Origin: Osedax fenrisi
Taxonomy: Eukaryota > Annelida > Polychaeta > Sabellida > Siboglinidae
Assembly: GCA_964019155.1 (NCBI GenBank)
Contig: OZ025243.1
Coordinates: 14,433,444 to 14,497,443, forward strand
Direction: 5' to 3'
DNA: 64,000 bases
This document shows, piece after piece, positions 46,254-60,912 of this stretch. A program made the translations under genes and the position numbers. The notes beneath the pieces were generated by a model, which saw only the letters and a list, made by a program, of their open reading frames with translations, was not told the origin of the DNA and ran no database searches. Position 1 is the first letter of the stretch. Each line of letters opens with the position of its first letter.

Positions 46254-49200
46254 AATGACATTTTATTGTGAAATAATAAGATATTTGCATTGAAATTTAT
46301 TTATATCAATACATCAATAATTTGATATATTCTCATTGTATTATAGATAATGCATGTGTACTTAGTGGATGCAGTGGTAATTGTTAGTATATCAACAAAT
46401 TCATGTATTTCCTATTATCATGTAAACATGTGCTACAGTATATGAACTTCAATACCCTGACTCAGAGAATGAATCCCCCACTTTGCAATATTAGTGATAT
46501 ATACGAGGGTTGGCTTATACCATAATTAGTAATGTACATTGTACATTAGACCGGTTCGTTCGATTCAATTTTTAATCCTTCATATAAAATATAATACATA
46601 TCTATATTTTAGTATAATATGTATTAACAATTTTTATAAAAAAATAGTTACCTTTGGTCACAAGTAATAAATTATTATTTTAAGATAAAATGTATAATAT
46701 TCCATGTATAATAGTAATGACGCCATCTTATTATCTTTGATGTTTACAAATATTTAAATTAATATTTAAAATTAATAATGTATGTGTATTATATTTAATG
46801 AATTAATATAATATATACCATTATTTATATTTATTATTAATATAATATCTATATTTCATTTTTATATCTACAAATTACCAATATTAATGTCTCCTAAAAC
46901 TCGAGAAAATACACCATTTTACAAAGTATTTATTTCAAAATAATTCAAAAAAATAATTAATTTTTAAAATTAATATATATAATTATACTTTACATAAATT
47001 TGAGTGATCAGATTATATTGAATTGTGGATATGAGTTAGATATAAATGTCCTTTATACAAATAAAATTTAAAAAATTAAAAAATATGTAAACATATTTTG
47101 TATTTCATATTTCAAATAAAATCCAAAAAAATGTATAAATGATGTTAATTTTTTTTCTAAAATAATTTTTTATTAATTAATTTGAATTGTATTATTATTA
47201 TCTATAAATTATATATTTTAATTTTTTAAATTAAATTGTAATAATTTATTTATATTAATTATACGATTTTTAGATATTTTTTTTTACTAAAATTATTTTA
47301 TAAAATTTGGGCATCTAGATTGTTATGAAAAATATTTTGTAATGTTAATACTACTTGTTATATATGTTTCTAGGATATATCCATAGTTGGCTTAAAAAAA
47401 ATCATTCAATTTTATAAAAATTGAATAAAACTTATTTCTATATCCCCCATGTTAAATTTTATATGTATTCAATGTTAAAATTAAAAGGTCTCGTGACGTA
47501 ACAATATTTAAGATATAGGTCTAAAATTGTAAACACTTATTTATCATAGCATACATAATTGTCACAGATGTAAAGGTTTATAAAATTACGAAAAAAAATT
47601 GAGTACGAACCGGTCTATTGTACATACAATATATATGGTAATTTAATACGTAGAAATATAATCTTTAATATAGGTAAATAATATTATATTCACATAATTA
47701 TATATATATTATATATAATATATATATAATAATTAGTTAATATAATTAGTAAAGCTAACATTTCTGAAATGAGTAGTCCTTCGTCTTACGTCCTTGCCGG
47801 CATCGGTGATGACCTTCAGTTGTTTAGGTCTGCCACCAGGGGCCAGCAGTACCTTCTCGTAGTCGATGTCTTGACCCGTGTTCAGACTCACGCGGTGATT
47901 TTTCACGTCGACCTTGACGACCTGTCAATCAAAGTATATGATGACTTCTGCTCTGTAAGCTCTGTAACACTACTGGTAATAACATACAATATACACATAA
48001 TTTACCTCACACAAACACATACAATCCAACAAACACACATACACACACACATATATACACACACAATACTATATATATATATATATATATATATCAAGTC
48101 ATTAATAAGACAGTTTGTGATAGATGATACTGAACTCCCATGTGTCGGGTTGGAAGCTATCATTCGCGTGACTCTAGAGGGTAAGGTCGATGGTTAACCT
48201 TGACCCCTGTGATGACTGATACACCACCGGATTCATTCTTAGTGAGATCTTCAGGCGTACAATAGTAGGCGTCCTTCTCGAAGAATACACTACATACGGA
48301 TACGGGTGTCGTGACATAGAGAGGGAGAGAGAGAGAGGTACACTTATGTAGTTGATGATGAATATGTTGTGCAATTTACGATGTACATATTAGATCATAG
48401 GTTTGGAGAGGGATTAGCCTAAGTGGATGAAATCAGGTCAACCAATCAGTGAACAGTGTAACGGTGTTATTCGTTATAATTGGTGAGATATGGGTGCTGG
48501 CTAATGTGATGAATATCAGCCACTCATTGTGTTATTAACACCCCCGATAATAAGTATTAACCCCAAAGGGCAATATGTACCGAATGTGTAATGTACACTT
48601 GTTGTAGCCATTTCTATATATTAGCTATCATAGTTAATACTATAGGTTACATCTATTTGTACATATTACAACTATATTTGTGATTCAATAAATAAACATA
48701 ATCATCAACATAATCATCAGTGATTATATCACAATAATGGCATGCATCACTAGCGCGTAATGATTACCTCCTCTCCTTTCCGTTCCACTGTTTAAAGCGA
48801 AGATTAGCAGCCTGTTCCTTATCCGAGTACCACATCTCCTTAGAGAGGGGGGGTCGCATGTAAGGGGTGTACTTCTCCTCCCCGATCAGAAGGACTTGTG
48901 CTTTAGCGTCCTTGGCTCTGATGGCACGGTAGGCAGCGAAAGCGGACGTTCCTGCAGGGAAAAGGTTATGATGTAATAGCATAGGTTATCATGATATTAT
49001 ATTTTATGTTATGATGCAATAGTATATGTTATCATGATATACGATAGAATAGGTTAGAATTATGTAATCTAATAGGTTATGATGTAATAGAAAAAAGTTA
49101 TTATGTAAATATAAAGGTTAACATGTAATATAATATATTATCATGATATAATCTTACTCGTGTCAGAATAGGTTATATGATGTAATCTTACACATATCAA

Positions 49201-49655
49201 AATAGGTTAGAATGATGTAATCTTCACATGATAGAATAGGTTATGTTGTAATATTAAATAATCATATTGATTGTATCAAAATATTGATTTTATTGTGAAT
49301 CAAGCGATTAATAATTCTACTAAATAATTCTGTGAATACCAAGAGTTAGTATTATACAGGTAAACAAGTCACAATCTGGCATCATATAACTTCGTAATGG
49401 AAGAAAGTGCTATCAGATAGATAAAGTAGAATGATTAACTACATTGATGTCATGATAAACATGTATAGAAGAATTAGCGAGAAGTTCAACTACTTTATTG
49501 TATATGGAAAATATATATAGTTTACAAGATGAACATAAAACATGTACTTGAATGTTATGATTATATAAACAATATATCTATTTAAATAATTATTTAAATA
49601 CTATTATAATAGTACATATGTCAATGATGTATTTTCCAATGATAATATTTAATGG

Positions 49656-49691
<36 letters not shown>

Positions 49692-50436
49692 TTATGACAA
49701 TATAGTAACAAATATAATTTAAGTATTGATTATAAAATTATTGTAAAATAAAATTGTTAATATGTTAACATATTTATAATTATAATGTTAGTATAAACTA
49801 AAACTTGTGTATCCATGGAATATTTGGATATAATCATAACAGTATTATTTCATTACTATTATATAATATAAAAAACGTTAATATAATTATTGATTATAAG
49901 ATATATAACTAATATAACATATTGAAACATATATTTTAAATAAGGGATATATATTATTAAATATAATATATATTCAAATAAATCAAACAATGAGGCTTTG
50001 ATTATAAACTATTTTAAAAATAATACTTATTATATATACACAATTATATCTTGACATTATTAAATTGTTACACTATAAATAGAATCAAGAGAATGCATCA
50101 TTAATAAGACAAAAGAATTACAGATTATACATGCATGTATACTAATATACATTTACTATTATAGGGTTATATTATATTACTAAAAGCATTACTAAGTATT
50201 GCTATATAATATATGTGTCATTAAGATTATAAATATACTATATGTTTATAATATAATATGTTTATAACATTTTTTAAACTAAGTATAGGATTATTAGTCA
50301 TATTTATATATATATGAGCATGTAGGTTAATATATTACATATTTAGAACCATAAAGGATATAGTGTATATGTATATTGAATTCTCATAGCCAAGACATTA
50401 AAGTTATACATTTATAATTATTATAATAGTAGAAGT

Positions 50437-51476
50437 ATTCAAAACGAATACCAGTAAACTCGGTGCAGGTATAATTTAATGGACAAAATCATCACTTTTG
50501 AAGTAACTTCGACCACTTTAAAAATCAAGAAGTAATTTCGGGCCACTTTTTAAAATATCAATAAAACAACTATTTCAGTATATATATATATATAAATATT
50601 AATGAGCATTATCAAATACATTCGTATGCATTATTAATCAATTAACAATGCATGTAGCAAATTAGGAGAATCAGTGAAAGCGATTAGCTTTTTTAATTTG
50701 ATATCTTCTAAAAGTAGTGTAATGTCATATTTAATCATCTTCATTCGGATAAAATACAATTACATAAATATTGATATTAAAATTAAAAAAATATAAAAAA
50801 AAACTAAAACAAATATTTGATTCCCATGTTAGCATCCAAATTAAAGTATAAAATATAATTAATGAATTTTGTTGTATCTTATTTTTACATAATACATTTA
50901 CGTATAATATTAGTTTACACATTCAAAATATAATGTAGTATTTAATATACATATTTATTATAATAATATTTATATTAATCAGTATATAATATATTATATA
51001 TTGTATAATAATAAATTGCATTATTATATATAATTTAAAATGGAAATGACGTAATATTTGTGAAGCGACATGTAGGTTATGCCGATACCATTGATATTAT
51101 TTGATATGATGACTTAAATCTACTTTAAATAATTATTAATTATAATTGAGCTGATATAACAACATCTGGTGGTACATTGCACAAATGACCTGTACTAGAT
51201 ATACACTTAGTATATCCATGCAATGTATCTATATATTATATAATATTGTATAGTATTATAGTTCCATATGAAACTAATAAAATATATATATAACGATATA
51301 TATTATTACATGTAATGGATATACATGATATTGATATATATAAATTGAATATAAAAACAATAAGAATAGGGATCGTATGAGGAACTAAGCAGTTTATTTT
51401 TTTTAAAGTGTCCTGAAATGACTTCAAAAGTGACCGAAGTTACCTGGCCCGAGATTACGGGTGCCTTTCAAAACAA
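50437..51476. mobile_element. Duplicate of the ~1.04-kb inverted-repeat element
   Basis: This is the right-copy counterpart of 35883-36922, lying in intron 3 of the partial AIFM1 duplicate. Confidence 0.6.
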
Positions 51477-51795
51477 TTAGTAGAAATTAACTTGTAAATA
51501 TATTTTAAATAAATTGTAAATTAAAAATAATATTAAAGTGCTCATGCTTTAAAATAAAAAAATATGAAGTTATATAATATTCTATTTATATCAAAAAATG
51601 ATATCTTAAAACGATATTTAGATCATTAAAAAAATACTTTTAAGTGGCAATTACTATGGTATATATTATTAAAAATAAATATTTAAATAGGTATCCCATA
51701 ACAATACTATTGTATAGAAGATATTACAAAGTTTAATTATAAGTAATATGACTACGAACATTTTTATTTATTTTATTCGTAAACAATAATCATAT

Positions 51796-51837
<42 letters not shown>

Positions 51838-52162
51838 ATATTAAACTCATGGTCAATCATAACAATATGCGTGTTATGTAAACAATTATTATTAATTCTA
51901 AAAGAGAGTCCAACCTACACCTACATCTACATGTATATACATGATGAATACAGATAATGAATTACAAACCTGCTCCTACGATGATGTAGGTGACTTTCTC
52001 AGGAAGACCGGCGATTATCGGTGGTGGATGTTTCACGTCGTCTACCTCTGATGCAGTAGTAGGCGATGGTTAGTTATGATCAACGTATGTTTAGGGGGCA
52101 GAGTGCATTTAATAGACAGGGTAAATGTTAAAGAAGATGTATAATTAATGATATATGGGTTG

Positions 52163-52198
<36 letters not shown>

Positions 52199-53968
52199 TA
52201 CCTTTAAAGATTTCACTATTACTCATAGCAATATTTTCATTAACAAACAATAAATCATTTCACATAAGATATATATATATATATATAAATATATATAATA
52301 TTATAAAAGTATACACAAATGTGTACAATGTTGTATATATATTATAAATGTATAAAAATTGTATATATATATTATAAAAGTATACAAATTATATATAATT
52401 ATATATACTATATATTATAATGTATATATATTGAAAGTAGAGTGAGCGAGTGGAACCTTCTTCATCTTCTTCTGGCTCCGAAGCTGTCTTACTAGCAGAC
52501 CTCTTATCTTTAGTCTTGAGGTAGACGATAGCTCCGATACTCAAAGCGATCGCGCCTACCCCCAATATCTTGCTGTAGTCAGTCTTCGGTTGTTCGGACG
52601 ATGTTGAGGATTGTTGACGAGCTACGAATTTAGTCTTTTATTAAGAATTATACAGCGTGCAATATTATAGTTTAGGATACTACTATAATCGTAGTAATAG
52701 TAGTACTATTCGATAAATAGGTTTGAAGTTACACATTATAGCAAATAATGATATGAGATTATATTTGGGGTATAGTAGTTTGGAAAATTTTATATATAAT
52801 AAACTGAATATAAAATAAAATACCTGACTATAAAATATACATAAATGTATACAACTGTAATTAATATATAATTAATTATATAATATATAATTAATTATAT
52901 TTACAAAAAATTATTTAATCTATATGTAATAAATATACTTATTTATTAATAAATAATTACTAAATAATTACTAAATAATAAATCATAAAAATAAAAATGC
53001 CACTAGCAAGCTAACATGGATGAAGCTCATTGGGAAGGTCGGGCCCAGGCCGACTAGTATATATATATATTTATAGTGCAGAAATTTAATAATTTAATGA
53101 CATATTTTATACTTATTAAGGGACGGCGAAACCTTCATTGGTATTTTATCTACAGTATATTTAATTATGCTTAAAAGGATGTATACGTAAAGTTACTTTT
53201 AGTACCCATAGTTCTATGAGTACCTCAACTAAGCATTATAAACAATGGACACGTCAACAAATTTGTGTGACAAATAAACTTTAATTGCTATCAGAACTTT
53301 TTTTTAGAACTCAATCTTGGACCCATTTGATTAATTAATTTGATAAATCTTTTAAACATTGTTTTATAGACATAGAATATATACCAAATATAAAGTTATT
53401 CATTCATAATTATATTGTATAATATAATATTATTATATAAAATTGTTATTAAAAACTAGGCATAACAACATATTTTGTATACATATAGATTACAGTAGAA
53501 TTTATATAGTTGAATTCAAGTATACTATAATATTATCTAACCTACATCTTTATTATATAATTACATCCCTACATTACTGTGTAATAATAATCGTTATATC
53601 CTATATTACATTAATTCATTATTATTTACTAGACATATATATAATTATAATAATAATAATAGTGGAATTATAATAATTGTTTATAAGTAGAATTCATGAA
53701 AGTAGGAAAATATAAAATAAACACAAGTTCACGAGGTGGCCACTTGTACCCATCATTCTCTGATGCACATACATACACACATATGAATGAGAAATATACA
53801 TAATATTAATATCATAGGTTAAGCTTTAGCTAGGATAAATGAAAAATCATAGCTTGTGAGTCATTCATCCTTTGAATTTATATTCTATATTTAATATTCA
53901 TATATGCATATATAGTTATATAAATACGGTATACGTTTTTCATTTTATTAATTATATACAATGGTTAC

Positions 53969-54188
53969 TGCACGAGTTGGGAACGGTTTCAAAATGTTAC
54001 TAGTAATTGAGGCGGGCGGCGAACGTGCATAGTGTATACGCTGTGTATACTATGCCATTTTAACTGTATGTATACAGTTATATACTGTTATAACAGTTAA
54101 CAATAGATTATATGTTTATATTCATTCATCAATCATTGATTCAATGATTCAATGATTCAATGCCTACCGATATTGATAAACTTTATAT

Positions 54189-54244
<56 letters not shown>

Positions 54245-54305
54245 AAGCGCTCGCCGCCGTCCTCAATTGCTGATAACATTTTGAAAACCGTTCCCAACTC
54301 GTGCA
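53969..54305. mobile_element. Duplicate of the TGCACGAG TIR element
   Basis: This is the right-copy counterpart of 39415-39753. It is 2 bp shorter because of the internal (AT)n tract. Confidence 0.75.
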
Positions 54306-55326
54306 TCCCCTAAATATAATTATTAATAATTTATTGTAATTTTATATTATAAATTATAATGCATATAATTTTAAATTAAACCATTAAATAATCATATACA
54401 TATAATATGCATATATTTATATTTATATAGTTAATATTTTATTGATTCATATAAAAAAAGCATACATTAATATGATGATTAAAGATAACTTGTCGAATAA
54501 GTAGAGTAACCTTGTACATAATTAGATGCTTGGTTTGGTGTGGATTTCGAAGTTAATGCAAGGTAACCATGTTTTAAGATTCGAGATTGAGAAGTAAATC
54601 TGTATCGCAACATACTAAATATATATAGTCAATTAATTATTAATATGGTTATATATCAACTATATTATTAAACTAAATAAACAATTATTGAAATTAGAAT
54701 TATTAAAAATAATATATTTTGAGTGATATCTATGAACTTAACCTATGAACTTTAACCTATTATCATTGTAAATACACTAATTAAGGATACCAATCCTTAA
54801 AGATACAGTAATAAAATCGTAAAGAAATTTAATAAAATAATAAAAAGTTAACAATTTATATTATTTTACTGAATCAAGTCATTATTTTTATTACAAATAT
54901 ATATTATCATAAATTTATATTTTATATATAATTATATAGTTGGTACTAGACTACACTGATGGTTTCGGGTAATATAATATGGTTTAAGGATAATAAGGAT
55001 TAAAATATTATTTCGGGTCGGGTTTCTAATGTGTTTCTAATGTTTCTAAAATGTCGGGTCATACGGGTTTTGATTCGGGTTATTCGAGTTTGTTCCGCGT
55101 TAAAATACTAATATCATATTATCCTTATAAAATATATTAAAAATGGTTATTAAAAAAAAATTATAGTAAATATGACAACACTTTGTTATCAATGATACTA
55201 TTTATTATTAATTAATATATAATGCATATTGTTATAACCTCAATTTAATAAATATTGTTGATATATTATTTAGATATTGAAATTAATTATATCAATATTA
55301 ATATATTTTAAATAAGGTATTCATTT

Positions 55327-55365
<39 letters not shown>

Positions 55366-56609
55366 CATTTCATCAAACAAATATAGAATATAGAAGATTG
55401 TTTCTTATAATGCGATTCCCATTAATCTTCTAGATGTAGTTGTAAATATGTATGCAATATTTGAGTAATTTTCATTAATATTTATTAGCAAACTTCTTAT
55501 CTGATACCTATCATTTCCCTATTAACATAATCTTAAATTGACTCACCTTCATAACTCCCTCATCTTCAATACAAAAATTACTATCCCCTCCACTCCTATA
55601 AGAAATGTTAACATATTGATACCTATATCAATCATGTATAAATGTATCCTGCCAACATTTCCAAAATGGTACTTTGGAAATATATATATATATTTCCAAA
55701 GTACCATTCTTCCATGAATTAACTTTACATTAGAATTCTATCCTTTTCCAATATACTCCATTAGATTACATTCATGTTAGATAATATTGCCACATTACGT
55801 ATTTCCAAGTTTTGAATAATATAAAACTCTATATTTAAATGCATCTTATATATAACAACATTATTTAACAGTCTAATTATTTAATGAATCCTAAATTACT
55901 TAATTTATGGACATACTTCTATACATATGATATCCCTGGTATAACTAGAAACACAGCTCATTATCTATCATCCACAGTTACATTCTTACTCCAACTACCA
56001 GTCAATACTTACATATCACAGCTGTCACCTAGGTATCTGTATAACGCTAATTGCAGAACTTATTTCATTACACATGCTGGTATCTATCTCCCACTAAACT
56101 AAAGCGATTAGTGTCAACTCTAAAGTTTAACAAATAACTATATATGCATTTTTCAGAGACAATCAATAGTAATGTAATAATAAAACAACGGATTATTGCT
56201 TATTCAGCATATATTGCAATACTAATATATGTATATACATCTACAACTACTAGTGTTCCTCTACTGGAATTGTAACCCCAGAATGGACGACGGATACATT
56301 AAACACCGAACCCATCAAATATGCATCTAAGTTATACATATGATCATATTTATTAGTTGTTAATAATAGTGATTTTATTTTATAAATAATATATTACATT
56401 ATATATATATATATATATGTCGTTACAATTATAATCAAAGAATAAAATATAAAAATATGTTTATTAAAGAGCTGGCATTGTTCATAAAAACATAAATAAT
56501 GAATCTGTACATTCGCAATAAATAATATGAAGGGTGATAATACGTAGTACATAGATGATATCGATACACGGGTGATATAGTAATGGGTAATTGCAATACG
56601 GTATTGCAC

Positions 56610-56697
56610 TTTGATGATGATGATCCGCAGGCTTTCTAGAGATTCACGCGCAGCTCTCTCTCTCTCGACGCGGCGGTCTCGGTTGAGTGATTCACAG
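56610..56697 (-). CDS. Possible alternative 3' teneurin exon (right copy)
   Basis: A GC-rich island in AT-rich DNA reads CESLNRDRRVERERAARESL followed by ESL in one frame, with an AG acceptor at 56699-56698. The Arg/Glu-rich character resembles the helix that follows the YGALCLNTRYG block in vertebrate teneurins. It would join in frame only from the alternative donor at 56979-56978, which removes part of the aligned block. It could equally be 3' UTR. Confidence 0.3.
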
Positions 56698-56948
56698 CTC
56701 AAACATATATATTTATGTATATATTGTAAAAAATCATGTAATAAAATGTGTATGTGATGTGTGTATGTGTGTGTGTGTGTGTGTGTGGTAGTTGACCTCT
56801 AACTAGAGCGTAAGGTCGGTGATATCAATAAATAGGTTAAGTAACTTTGAACTAGTAATCTCACTTGCGTATATGTACATTAAGGGTTTGAGAGATATAA
56901 TCACGATGGTGGCGGGGCTGGTGGCGGGGCTGGGGCTGATGATGGGGG

Positions 56949-57589
56949 TCAAGTTATGGATAGTGTCTGATGAGCGTACGTTATCGTATAGCTGTCTCGT
57001 TCGCCGGTCAAGCTAATGCTACCACCGCTGCGGTCAGTTGCGGCTACAACGATGACCTTCACACCGGCAGAGGTTAACGCTTCAATGTCGACGTCTTCGG
57101 GTAGAGGTTTGCGACCCTCGAACTCGATGACGCGCGACCACCTGTCTTTATCGTCAGTAGGTGGCAGCACGCGGTACGTTTCGTTGAAGCAGTCACGTAT
57201 AGCTTCTAGAACATTGGCGTTCATGAATTCGTAGTCTGCGTAAACCACCGCGTGACCTCCACCCCTGTCTACGGAGATAGTGACGCCCTTCACTAAGGAG
57301 GCGTGACCGACCCGAAACGTGACTCGACTGGATAAGACCTCGTTGGATAGTTTAGAGGTCGGAAGCAACGAAAGACGATTCGTGAACGCCATCCTTTGAT
57401 CGAACGAACACTCGTACGCCGAGGTTGTTGCTATGGAACCGGGTGGAGAGTTGCGCCACCAAGGGGTGGGAGAGGAGGGGGATGAGGAGGAGGAGGATGA
57501 GGAGTAGCGAAGGTCACCGGAGAAAGTCATGTCCACCAGCAGGGATCGTACGTCGTACCCGTATATCTCATACAGCCAGTCATGGATAT
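56949..57589 (-). CDS. Teneurin last large exon (right copy)
   Basis: The acceptor CACATAG places the exon start at 57589 and keeps phase. It begins DIHDWLYEIYGYDVRSLL, matching the vertebrate TDVKSWLVMFGFQLSNII. A Ser-rich low-complexity run follows, then VTFRVGHASLVKGVTISVDR and YADYEFMNANVLEAIRDC, which align with the FGKGVKFALK...ILNHAHYLENLHFTID segment. The end RDSYTITYAHQTLSIT aligns with the RRYTDIQLQYGALCLN block and then meets TGA. The exon is GC-richer than its flanks. A GT donor at 56979-56978 offers an alternative exit before the stop. Confidence 0.88.
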
Positions 57590-58356
57590 CTATGTGGAGG
57601 GTTTGAATCAATGGTAACCACTATGTATATATATATATAAGATGCCTTCACTCCAAAAAAGTAGGCAGATATTTCGTCACGGATATCGCGAGAATGATTT
57701 TAGTCGGATTTTATTGTATTTTTTTGTTTAAACTAAAAATATCTGCTAGATTATCTGCTGGATTTATATAGAACTTGTTCTAAAATATACGGAAGTTTGA
57801 TGAATCATTAAAATTTCAACTTGCAATATGTGAGTATTCGCAAAGATACGAGAATTATTTTTAATTTGTTAAATTATTCGATTTATTAATCTACATTTGT
57901 ACAATACATAGACAGAGCCTATTAATAATTATTTGCTATTGAATTAATTAAATTATTATTGAATTAGGTGGTTACGCTAAGTAGCAACAAAATGTTAAAA
58001 TAAGAAATATGAGGCGGGCGCCATGTGTCTCAGCGACTAGTACATTTCTGTATGAGAAATATATTTGTCAATACGAATGTATTCACTTTCACAATAGCCT
58101 ATACATATATTACCATTATCTGATGCTATTACATAATATTATAAAGGTGGTAAAAGATAGCATATGCATATTATATTAATTTAATGTATAATTGTAATAA
58201 TGTATCTCTGGTAGTGTATACACATCATATATGATGGATTATAATGTATCTGTAATGTTAGGGATGAGTTATTTTATATTTATGAATAATTATTTTATAT
58301 ATATATAATATGAATAAAGTAACAAGATGGTTGAGTGATTTCCTTATTTCCTATAT

Positions 58357-58416
<60 letters not shown>

Positions 58417-60831
58417 ATTGTGCATTGTAAACTCTGTCTTATAGCATATAATGTTAAATTATGAACATATATATATAATACTGACTTATTATTAAAAGTT
58501 ATTATCTACACACTATTACATTCAATAAATGTTATCTTTACCATTATGATGTTATGTAATAGCATCATAATAAACATATATAGTAATATAAATATATATA
58601 ATAATAATGTGAATGTATTCATATTGATAAATATAAGTTCTTACATGCACTGAAATGTAATAATTGCTAAGAAATGTTGAGCAGGTCTCACAAATCATAT
58701 TTTATACATTTGTGTTGCTACTTCGCATATCTCCCATTGAATTATAAATGAATACATAATATTAGTATATATATATATTATATATATATATATATATGCA
58801 TTAATTTAATATTCTATGAGCTATATGTATGTGTTATATTTAGATCTAAAACTCTATAATCAGTGATGGACGTTAACCTAGCATTGGTTTCCACTTGTTG
58901 ACGGTGACGAGATCTAGTTTCTGGTATCCTTGCAACACACTCATATCTTTGTAAACGTTGCCATTCTGCACATTCTCAAGTATCTGACGTGATTAATATT
59001 CAAATTAAATACATGGACAATACATTTGTGCATTATTATCAATCTCCTATTTTTAATATGCATTCATCAGCTGACTTCGAACACTAAAATATGTTCGTAA
59101 GTTCGGATGACTGTTAAATTTAGAATATCTGACGTAACTTCCTATTATGTAGTGTGAAAACTCTATCGGAATACATCATCTGAACTTACGATTAAATATC
59201 CGTTTTCTTTTAGAAGTTCAAATACCGTTTAACTGACTAAATTAAAATGTTATCTGAACCACACAAACCTATTTTGTAGTGTTTACTATAAATAAGAATA
59301 ATAGTTTATCTATATAAATTTAAGATAATCTAATTGTCTTTTTCAAAATTATAAATCGATGTCAACAGAAAATAGAATATCTCTCAACATTAAGAGTGAA
59401 TGGATATGGAGTAAATACTATATTTATATAACTGGAAGGAGCTTAGGAGTATAGCATACCTTATTATAGTTAAGGGAAGTCCATCTTCCAGTGTCTGTAT
59501 CGAGTACTCTTCCATCGGTGGTATGCAGTAGGGATGAATCAGTCGCATCAATGATCATAGAATTGTATCCTATGTCAAAGTAAAATAACTCCTTCGAATG
59601 AATTATCGACTTTCCTAAAATATGATGTTTATTTATGTTTCAACTATTAGATCACATTAATACTAGTTATCACACTCGCGTAATCTTAAATTTAAATGGG
59701 ATGTAAAATATTAAATAAAGTTTATATAAATACATTAATTAGTACATTTAAGAAATATAAGATATATATAACATGAGATATCAGCGTACGCTAAAGAGAA
59801 CAGCCTAACTTACCTAAAGGAGTGTATGTGATTCTCAAGATAGATTGACCATGCTTGTTATAGATGATATAGGGAGAGTTATTAATGTCCAGCATCACGT
59901 AGTAGAATGTCTCTGCACCGGCAATGTCTCGAGAGAATGAAAATAATCTAAAAGAGGAGGAATCAGTCATCAATGTTAAATGTTTACAAGCTATACATGT
60001 GATACATGCAGTGCTACCTGAATACACCAACATGCTGATCAACTATATATGGCTGTATATAGACTGGCATTGCATCCATGTTAGCGTAATATATATTAGT
60101 GTAAGTCTATTCTAGCGCGGAAGTGCTGTTATTATAAAGATGGAATGTATATTGGTTTATTGCACACACACATTCAAAATTAAAAAATTTAGAAACAACA
60201 AAATTTAGAAACAACAAAATTCATAAATATTTAAATTAAACAATAATATTACAAAATTTTAATAATTGATTAATATACAACTACTAATGAAAGGACCACT
60301 ATGTGTGTGTGTGTGCGCTGAAGCATAGAGAACCTATTCCTCGAGTCGTAGAAGTATTCGGTGATAGCGGCTCCATTACGACAACTATGGGTGACGAGGG
60401 CGGGTCGCCTAAGGTCGTTGTAGAAGTACTGAACGCGAAGGTCGCGGTCGTTGTCGATGATCACCAGTCTATTGTCTGCGTCGTAGTGGTATAGCACCGA
60501 CTATGTAGGAAAGGGGGTGTGTCATGTGATCGTATGTTTTGTAGTAGTCTAACATAGGGTAAGTCATGTGATCGTTTGTGTTGTAGTAGTATAGCAGTGG
60601 CTATAAGGGGATAGAGGATGTGATCGATGGGGTTTTAGTGCTATACCATCATGTATTATGCGCTATAGAGGGGTTGTCTCGTGATGTTGTCATGTGATTG
60701 TAATGAGAGATTAATATGCTCTATAGTGATCGATATGTTTAATAAATATGCAGATAAGAATAATGAACACATTTGTAGATACATATTATTAATCAATATA
60801 AGTTTATGAAAATATGCTTGCTATAGTAAAG

Positions 60832-60912
<81 letters not shown>

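Larger units (their letters stand above)
47790..54613 (-). pseudogene. Partial duplicate of AIFM1 (exons 1-6 only)
   Basis: Exons at 54511-54613, 52457-52621, 51970-52047, 48768-48951, 48199-48289 and 47790-47921 translate to the same 251 residues as AIFM1 exons 1-6: leader, membrane segment and the first FAD half-domain. The NADH domain, the second FAD motif and the C-terminal domain are missing because the copy ends in intron 6 at 43,975. If transcribed, it would read through the junction into the orphan teneurin exon, which is out of phase with exon 6 (phase 0 donor, two-base acceptor). I see no stop or frameshift in the copied exons. It is probably nonfunctional as an oxidoreductase. Confidence 0.88.
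43975..58415. repeat. Right copy of the 14.4-kb tandem segmental duplication
   Basis: This copy matches 29421-43827. It starts abruptly at GGGTTTCGAC, so it retains only the last 71 bp of the MITE. It ends in an (AT)25 tract (58363-58412), where the left copy has only (AT)7. To the right it is continuous with the upstream teneurin exons. Confidence 0.95.

Noticed and set aside
57590..57611. Earlier acceptor (TACATAG|TGG) for the teneurin last exon
   Set aside because: It would break phase with the preceding exon, which leaves one base; CACATAG at 57592-57590 restores frame and aligns better.
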